From: Flavobacterium limnophilum | GTDB taxonomy: Bacteria > Bacteroidota > Bacteroidia > Flavobacteriales > Flavobacteriaceae | Direction: 5' to 3' | Assembly: GCF_027111315.2 (NCBI RefSeq) | Contig: NZ_CP114289.2 | Location: 3,968,001-4,032,000, forward strand | Length of the DNA stretch: 64,000 bases | Part shown: positions 58,604-64,000 of the stretch, piece after piece | Layout: each line of letters begins with the position of its first letter | Position numbering within the stretch: the stretch's first letter is position 1 | The notes under the pieces: generated by a model | Database searches by the model: none | The model's input: the letters and a program-made list of their open reading frames with translations, nothing else | Told to the model about the DNA's origin: nothing | Program-made: the position numbers and the translations under genes

Positions 58604-58655
58604 ATGCCTTCTTCCAATCCGAGATTTCCGGATTGGACGGAAGGCATTCTTTTTG
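58604..58655 (+). terminator. Strong intrinsic terminator of gdhA
   Basis: aatgccttc and gaaggcatt flank the inner pair ccaatccg and cggattgg, giving a long interrupted stem followed by a T run. It lies 24 bases after the gdhA stop. Confidence 0.92.
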
Positions 58656-58688
58656 GATAAAACAAAATTCCATTACTTTCGTTTGTAT

Positions 58689-58696
58689 TATATTTG
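58689..58696 (+). promoter_or_regulatory. -7 promoter element of porZ
   Basis: TATATTTG matches TAnnTTTG, 14-23 bases before the two candidate starts. It shows that the open frame from 58590 is not translated. Confidence 0.5.
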
Positions 58697-58718
58697 TGGA
58701 CCAATATTTATGAAAATA

Positions 58719-61013
58719 ATGAAAAAAAGGTTTTTTTGTTGCGTGCTTTTGATTACTATGCAAATGGGTTTTGCACAAAACAATTTGTTGTGGCAGGGCT
58801 ATTTTTCCTATAATGAAATTAAGGATGTGTCCGAATCTTCAAGCACAATTTTTGCCGCTTCCGAAAATGCCTTGTTTTCTAAAAACACGACTACAAGCCA
58901 GCTTAAAACCACCAACACCATCGATGGACTTTCTGGAGAAACCATTACCTCTTTGTATCACAGTGCAACATCCAACAAAACGCTCGTTGGTTATAAAAAT
59001 GGGTTAATGATCGTGATAAATGAAGCCGATGGCAGTATGTTGAACATCGTTGACATCATCAACAAACAACTTCCATCCAACATAAAAAAAATCAATCATT
59101 TCATGGAATATGATGAGATCGTTTATGTTTCCTGTGATTTTGGAATCGTTCAATTCAATCTGGCTACCATGTTGTTTGGCGACACCTATTTTATTGGAAA
59201 CAATGGAGTCGAAATAAGTGTCACGCAAACCGCCGTGTTTAATGGTTACATTTATGCAGCTACAATTGACGGTATTAGAAGGGCGGATATTACCAGCAAT
59301 AACCTGATCGATTTTAACCAGTGGACACAAACAGCTACAGGAAGTTGGTCAAGTATTGAGGCTTTTGGCGCAGAGCTTATTGCCATCAACACTTCTGGCT
59401 ATATTCATAAATACAATTCAAGTTCCAATTCGTTTACGGGTTATTTACAACTTCCGTCCGCTTCAGTCGACATGCGAAAAACAACCAATTATCTTGTTAT
59501 TACAACGGCTGGCAGCGTTTATTTTTACAACAACCAAATGGCGCTTGTTCGTCAAATAAACAGCAACCAGATTTCTGGAAGCAACGTTGCTTTTACATGT
59601 GCCACGGCCATTGACGATGTTGTTTATATAGGTACAAAAGAAAACGGATTGCTCAATACGACGATATCTGTTGCTTCGACTTTTGAAAACAATACACCAA
59701 GTGGCCCATCTAGGAACAATATTTTCTCCCTTCAAACTACATCGGATGTGCTTTGGGCAGTATATGGAGATTATTCGGGAACTTATAATCCATATCCATT
59801 AGACAGTTATGGAATAAGTAAATTAAATGCTTCCGGATGGTTGAATATTCCTTATGAAAAAGTGTTGGGTGCAAAATCAATATCCAGAATTACCGTGAAT
59901 CCGAATAAAGAAAACGAAGTTTATGCCAGTTCTTTTTTTTCGGGATTGATAAAAATTGTGGATGATGAACCCAAAATCTTGTACAATCAAACCAATAGTG
60001 CACTAGAGTCGCTGGTATTGAGCCCTCCAAATCCGAGTTATGTTGATATTAGAATAAATGGTGCTGCTTTCGATAAATTCGGAAATCTTTGGCTAAATAA
60101 CAGTCTTGTTCAAAAAGGCTTAAAAGTATTTAAGGCTGATGGACAATGGCAAAGTTTTTCGTTGGACGGCATTTTGAAAAAAAGTAGTGATACAAATATG
60201 GGGCGAATGCTAATCGACAAAAACAACACCAAATGGTGGTGTACCACCACGGATGGTTTGATAAGTTATAACGAATCAACGAATAAATTTAAAAAAATAA
60301 CGATGGATTCCGACAAAGGAAATTTGCCAATTACTGATGTCAGGTCAATTGCAGTGGATAATAGGAATCAACTTTGGATAGGAACCATCCGAGGATTGAG
60401 AGTTTTGTCCAATATAAATAGTTTCCTGACGGAAGATCAAATGACAACCAATCCCATAATTATCTTAGAGGATAATGTTGCCCAAGAATTAATGTATGAG
60501 CAATTTATTACAGACATTGTTGTCGATGGAGCCAATAACAAATGGATTGGGACGGCTGATTCCGGCATATTTTTAGTATCTCCAAACGGACAGGAAACAA
60601 AATATCATTTTACGACAAATAATTCTCCATTGCCAAGTAATACCATAAACGACATTGATATCAATAGTGCAACAGGCGAAGTTTTTATTGCTACAGCCAA
60701 AGGAATGGTTTCTTTCAAAGGAACAGCAACCAAAGCCAACGAAGATTTGAATAACGTATATGTTTATCCAAATCCTGTGCGACCAGAATATGAAGGAACC
60801 GTAAAAATCGCCGGATTATTAGACAAGGCCACCGTAAAAATAACCGATATCGAAGGCAATCTCGTTTACGAAACCACTTCCGAAGGAGGAACAATAGAAT
60901 GGGACACAACCGCTTTTGGAAAACACAAAGTAGCTTCGGGTGTATATATGGTTTTTATTTCGGCTCAAGACGGAATAGAGACTAAGGTAAAAAAAGTAAT
61001 GATTATTAGATAA
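58719..61013 (+). CDS. porZ: PorZ-like T9SS protein (two-propeller, A-LPS delivery type)
   Basis: The product is 764 residues from ATG 58719 (or 58710), with a signal peptide (MKKRFFCCVLLITMQMGFAQ). The N-terminal WQGYFSYNEIKDVSESS region and repeated propeller blades (for example LWIGTIRGLRVLSNINSFL, NKWIGTADSGIFLVS) are followed by a C-terminal T9SS sorting-type domain (NNVYVYPNPVRPEYEGTVKIAGLLDKATVKITDIEGNLVYE ... GVYMVFISAQ). PorZ in Porphyromonas gingivalis sits on the surface, binds A-LPS and helps modify T9SS cargo. The length fits. The next gene starts immediately after its stop. Confidence 0.8.
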   Translation: MKKRFFCCVLLITMQMGFAQNNLLWQGYFSYNEIKDVSESSSTIFAASENALFSKNTTTSQLKTTNTIDGLSGETITSLYHSATSNKTLVGYKNGLMIVINEADGSMLNIVDIINKQLPSNIKKINHFMEYDEIVYVSCDFGIVQFNLATMLFGDTYFIGNNGVEISVTQTAVFNGYIYAATIDGIRRADITSNNLIDFNQWTQTATGSWSSIEAFGAELIAINTSGYIHKYNSSSNSFTGYLQLPSASVDMRKTTNYLVITTAGSVYFYNNQMALVRQINSNQISGSNVAFTCATAIDDVVYIGTKENGLLNTTISVASTFENNTPSGPSRNNIFSLQTTSDVLWAVYGDYSGTYNPYPLDSYGISKLNASGWLNIPYEKVLGAKSISRITVNPNKENEVYASSFFSGLIKIVDDEPKILYNQTNSALESLVLSPPNPSYVDIRINGAAFDKFGNLWLNNSLVQKGLKVFKADGQWQSFSLDGILKKSSDTNMGRMLIDKNNTKWWCTTTDGLISYNESTNKFKKITMDSDKGNLPITDVRSIAVDNRNQLWIGTIRGLRVLSNINSFLTEDQMTTNPIIILEDNVAQELMYEQFITDIVVDGANNKWIGTADSGIFLVSPNGQETKYHFTTNNSPLPSNTINDIDINSATGEVFIATAKGMVSFKGTATKANEDLNNVYVYPNPVRPEYEGTVKIAGLLDKATVKITDIEGNLVYETTSEGGTIEWDTTAFGKHKVASGVYMVFISAQDGIETKVKKVMIIR

Positions 61014-62570
61014 ATGTCAAAAAACAGAAAACAAACAGCTGCGATAATTGGGGGCGGCCCAGCTGGATTAACTGCCGCTTATGAGTTTGTAAAACATTCC
61101 GATATTGTACCTATTGTTATTGAAATGAGTGAGTTTTGGGGAGGAATTTCCAGAACCGAAAATCATAATGGAAACCGAATAGACATTGGCGGACACCGTT
61201 TTTTTTCAAAATCAGAAATTGTTATGGATTGGTGGCAAGAAATTCTACCCATATATTCTGAAGAAAGTTCGGTTAACATTGCTTATCAAAACCAGTCCAA
61301 AAAAATCGAAATCGAAAATAAAAATAATGTTGCTAATAAGGACAACATTTTACTAGTTAGAAAAAGAAAATCCAGAATTTTTTTCAACAAGAAATTTTTT
61401 GATTATCCAATAAGTTTGTCCTTTCAAACCATATTAAATCTTGGTTTTTTCAATACTTTTTTAATAGGGTTGAGTTATGCTAAAGCAGTATTTTTCCCCA
61501 TTAAAAAGCAAATTTCATTAGAACATTTTTTTATCAATAGGTTTGGCAACAGATTGTATAAAACATTTTTCAAAGATTATACCGAAAAAGTCTGGGGAGT
61601 TCCTTGTTCTGAAATTAGTTCGGAATGGGGAGCACAACGAATAAAAGGCTTGTCAATTACTAAAACACTAACCAATGCGGTCAAAAATATTTTTAAAAAA
61701 AGCAAAAGTGATTTAAGCCAAAAAAACACTGAAACTTCTTTGATAGAATATTTTTTGTATCCAAAATTTGGGCCTGGGCAAATGTGGGAAACCGTTGCCG
61801 AAAAAGCACAAAAGGAAGGAGCAATTTTAATGCAAAACAGCAAAATAATTGCCATAAATATTCAAAACAATAAAGTCAATAGTGTAATTCTAGAAAACAG
61901 GTTGACCAAAGAAATAGAAACCATAGTTTGTGATTACTGTATTTCTACGATGCCAATACAAGAATTAATAAAAGGTTTGAGTTGTACTGTTCCTGCAAAA
62001 GTAAAAGAAGTAGCAAGCGGCTTGATGTATCGAGATTTTGTTACCGTTGGCTTGCTTTTAGATAAAATCAATTTTAAACTGGAGGATAATTGGATCTATA
62101 TTCAAGAATCTTATGTAAAAGTTGGAAGACTTCAAGTATTCAATAATTGGAGTCCATTTATGGTAAATGACGAAAATAAATTTTGGATTGGTTTAGAGTA
62201 TTTTTGTAATGAAACCGATGAAATTTGGCGTTATTCTGAAATCGAAATGATACAATTTGCTAGCGAGGAAATGATGAAATTAGGCTTCATTAATTCGGTT
62301 GAAAATGTTTTGGATGCCAAAGTGATTAAAGTTCCTAAAACCTATCCAGCCTATTTTGGCAGTTATTCGGAGTTCAATCAAATCCGAAACTTCACAGATT
62401 CTATCGATAATCTTTTCTTGGTAGGAAGAAACGGAATGCACAAATATAATAATCAGGATCATTCTATGCTTACAGCGATGCAAGCCGTTCAAAACATAAT
62501 AAACAACCATACCGATAAATCTAATATTTGGTCTATAAACACGGAAGAGGAATATCACGAACAAAAATAA
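61014..62570 (+). CDS. FAD-dependent oxidoreductase of the UGM/amine-oxidase type
   Basis: The product is 518 residues. An N-terminal FAD-binding Rossmann motif ([21 protein letters not shown] at the end of strand 2) is followed by [16 protein letters not shown]. The C-terminal [26 protein letters not shown] loop closes on FAD. Such proteins are common in polysaccharide and LPS gene clusters, resembling UDP-galactopyranose mutases or protoporphyrinogen-oxidase-like enzymes. The ATG directly follows the porZ TAA with no spacing. It is AT-rich and lies between porZ and recO. The substrate is unknown; a lipid- or sugar-linked reaction is inference. Confidence 0.8.
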   Translation: MSKNRKQTAAIIGGGPAGLTAAYEFVKHSDIVPIVIEMSEFWGGISRTENHNGNRIDIGGHRFFSKSEIVMDWWQEILPIYSEESSVNIAYQNQSKKIEIENKNNVANKDNILLVRKRKSRIFFNKKFFDYPISLSFQTILNLGFFNTFLIGLSYAKAVFFPIKKQISLEHFFINRFGNRLYKTFFKDYTEKVWGVPCSEISSEWGAQRIKGLSITKTLTNAVKNIFKKSKSDLSQKNTETSLIEYFLYPKFGPGQMWETVAEKAQKEGAILMQNSKIIAINIQNNKVNSVILENRLTKEIETIVCDYCISTMPIQELIKGLSCTVPAKVKEVASGLMYRDFVTVGLLLDKINFKLEDNWIYIQESYVKVGRLQVFNNWSPFMVNDENKFWIGLEYFCNETDEIWRYSEIEMIQFASEEMMKLGFINSVENVLDAKVIKVPKTYPAYFGSYSEFNQIRNFTDSIDNLFLVGRNGMHKYNNQDHSMLTAMQAVQNIINNHTDKSNIWSINTEEEYHEQK

Positions 62571-62575
62571 AACCA

Positions 62576-63865
62576 ATGCTATTTTCAAAAAATGATTTTA
62601 CTAAATGCGAAAAAAGATTATTTCTAATAATTGGTGTTTTGTATTTGTTGTTTTTTATGGCAAGAATGATTTCAAACATTTATTTTTTGACTGATTCTTA
62701 CGAATATTTTGAAGTTGCAAAAGCCATTCGGGATTTCACTTATTTTGAATCTTCAAATCACCCAGAATTATTTACAAGAAGGCCTTTTTTATATCCTTTA
62801 TTCTTGTCTTTTTTTGTTGATTTCAGTCCAATATTTATTGTTGTTATTCAAACTGTTTTGGGTCTTTTCAATACATTTATATTGTTTAAAATAATAAAAC
62901 AGTATAAGGTCCAGCTCAATAACAGTCTTTTAATCTTGTTTTTATTTACGCCATCAATATTTATTTATTCTCAACTTATAATGTCCGAATGGCTAGTAAT
63001 GTTGTTTCTAACAATGTTGTTTTGGCTGCTATTGCAAAAATGGGACAAAAATAATTTTGCCTATATTCAAATAATCACGGTTTTATTAGCCTTTACAAAA
63101 CCCATTTTTTATCCATTTATCTATGTAAACCTTGTATTCTTTTTGGTTTATATGATAAAAAAAAGAGTGTTTAGCTTTTGGCTCTTTTTACCAATAATTT
63201 GTCTGCAATTGTATTTGAATTATAATAAAAACACAACAGGATATAAACATTTCTCGTCAATAGAAAACGCTAATTTAATAGACTATAATTTATATTATTT
63301 TAAGTCTTCAACCCAGTCCAAAGAAAAGGCGGAGTTGTGGTTGGACTCCGTTTATAATGACAAAAAATATGTTGGGAAAAGTTTTAAAGAACAAAACATT
63401 TACCTCAAACAAATTGCAACCAACGAAATAAAGAAAAACTTTTTTCAATACTCCTTTTATCATTTTTATACCGCAATCAGGGGGATAGTCGATCCCGGAA
63501 GGTTTGATTTAATGACCTTTTTTGAAAAAGAAACTGGAAGGCAAGGTTTTTTGGAAATATTAAACAATGACAAGCCTATTTGGGATGCATTCAAAAATAA
63601 ATTTGTGATTGTTTATTTGTTTTTAATTCCAGTTTTTTTGGCAAACTGTATCAAATGGTTTTATTTTTTAAAATATTTATTTTTCAATAAATTGACCTTC
63701 AAAGGTTATTATTTCATCATACTATTTGGCTATTATATATTGGTTTCTGGGCCTGTAAATTGTTCCCGATATATGATGCCTTTTCAAGGAATATTGATAG
63801 TTTTTGCTGTTTTAGGGATGTTATCCAAGTCGAAAAATCTAAATCAAAAAACCTCAAATTGTTAG
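62576..63865 (+). CDS. Membrane glycosyltransferase-like protein (GT-C/ArnT-PMT type)
   Basis: The product is 429 residues from ATG 62576, with about ten membrane helices. After the first helix comes the acidic loop SNIYFLTDSYEYFEVAKAIRDFTYFESSNHPELFTRRPFLYPLF. It carries the Asp and the pattern found in GT-C enzymes of the GT39/ArnT group, which use polyprenyl-phosphate sugars in the periplasm. It starts 5 bases after the flavoprotein gene and ends in a 7-base overlap with recO. It is AT-rich. Acceptor and sugar are unknown. Confidence 0.75.
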   Translation: MLFSKNDFTKCEKRLFLIIGVLYLLFFMARMISNIYFLTDSYEYFEVAKAIRDFTYFESSNHPELFTRRPFLYPLFLSFFVDFSPIFIVVIQTVLGLFNTFILFKIIKQYKVQLNNSLLILFLFTPSIFIYSQLIMSEWLVMLFLTMLFWLLLQKWDKNNFAYIQIITVLLAFTKPIFYPFIYVNLVFFLVYMIKKRVFSFWLFLPIICLQLYLNYNKNTTGYKHFSSIENANLIDYNLYYFKSSTQSKEKAELWLDSVYNDKKYVGKSFKEQNIYLKQIATNEIKKNFFQYSFYHFYTAIRGIVDPGRFDLMTFFEKETGRQGFLEILNNDKPIWDAFKNKFVIVYLFLIPVFLANCIKWFYFLKYLFFNKLTFKGYYFIILFGYYILVSGPVNCSRYMMPFQGILIVFAVLGMLSKSKNLNQKTSNC

Positions 63866-64000
63866 TCAAAACCAAAGCCATCGTCATTTCTTCTCTCAAA
63901 TACCAAGAGAAAAGCTTGATTGTGAAATGTTTTACGCAATCACACGGTTTGAAAACCTACTTTGTGCGTGACGCCTTTTCTTCCCGAAAATCAAACCAAA
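63859..64000 (+). CDS. recO: DNA repair protein RecO (5' part)
   Basis: The frame starts at a TTG at 63859 and runs off the window. The 47 visible residues, MLVKTKAIVISSLKYQEKSL then IVKCFTQSHGLKTYFVRDAF, fit the RecO OB-fold N-terminus (KTKAIVI-S-KY-E-SLIV--FT---G---Y). RecO loads RecA on SSB-covered DNA with RecR. The TTG start overlaps the previous gene's TAG by 7 bases; no ATG or GTG in frame is nearby. Identity is likely, with the rest of the gene outside the window. Confidence 0.85.
   Translation, partial: MLVKTKAIVISSLKYQEKSLIVKCFTQSHGLKTYFVRDAFSSRKSNQ

Noticed and set aside
62528..62575. Upstream extension of the glycosyltransferase frame
   Set aside because: It overlaps the end of the flavoprotein gene. 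The ATG at 62576 follows the stop by 5 bases and gives a better start.
1..64000. tRNA, rRNA or complete insertion sequence
   Set aside because: No tRNA cloverleaf with a ttcga-type T-loop, no rRNA stretches and no transposase-like protein were seen on reading. A tRNAscan and an ISfinder search would settle it.

Overview
The window comes from a Flavobacterium-like member of the Bacteroidota. The evidence is low-GC coding DNA, start codons without clear Shine-Dalgarno sequences, promoters with a TAnnTTTG -7 element, many Flavobacteriaceae families (DUF2480, DUF3078, DUF5689, SusC-like TonB receptors), a type IX secretion system (T9SS) cargo protein, a PorZ-like protein and a full moxR-bat operon. 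No rRNA, tRNA, CRISPR array, prophage or complete insertion sequence was seen.

Layout. 1-7.3 kb: a suf Fe-S cluster operon (end of sufD, then sufS, a small exported protein, sufE, sufT and a DUF2480 gene). It is interrupted between sufD and sufS by about 3.4 kb of accessory DNA carrying a Uma2 nuclease-like gene and an opposing three-gene operon (P-loop NTPase, PIN-GNAT-PUA-like fusion, ASCH protein). 7.3-12.4 kb: an outer-membrane DUF3078 protein, a lipoprotein and the repair translocase mfd. 12.4-18.7 kb, minus strand: an orphan secreted protein, a split FAD/Fe-S dehydrogenase, an ACT-like protein, a YraN protein and an LD-carboxypeptidase. 18.7-26.7 kb: a probable extracellular nucleic-acid or phosphate scavenging locus (T9SS-secreted endonuclease I, DUF5689 lipoprotein, TonB receptor; divergently an exported EEP nuclease/phosphatase and an exported OB-fold-like protein). 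26.8-35.1 kb: mixed genes including corA, an ALDH7-like dehydrogenase, a metallophosphoesterase, a Schlafen/AlbA_2 protein, a DUF4382 lipoprotein and an SDR.

35.4-44.6 kb: an eight-gene moxR-DUF58-BatD-like-batA-batB-batC-batD-batE operon. 45-49 kb: cvpA, pheS with two unknown neighbours, and gpsA. 49.1-52.1 kb: a YqhD-like alcohol dehydrogenase and a DJ-1/PfpI protein divergent from a LysR regulator, probably an aldehyde-stress module. 52-55.6 kb, minus strand: an ArsC-like protein, an EamA transporter, yicC, gmk and nadD. 55.6-64 kb: a DinB protein, an outer-membrane protein, gdhA, porZ, a flavoprotein and a GT-C-type glycosyltransferase lying between porZ and recO, whose beginning ends the window.

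Two themes stand out. First, nearly every gap of 40-90 bp between co-oriented genes holds a different short repeat-rich or hairpin-forming element just upstream of the next start codon. This is clearest in the bat operon, where all five real gaps carry a different one. Second, the PIN-GNAT-PUA-like/ASCH/NTPase operon inside suf is the best candidate for an undescribed toxin-antitoxin or RNA-targeting defence module. Starts were chosen by family N-termini and promoter positions; no database search was possible.
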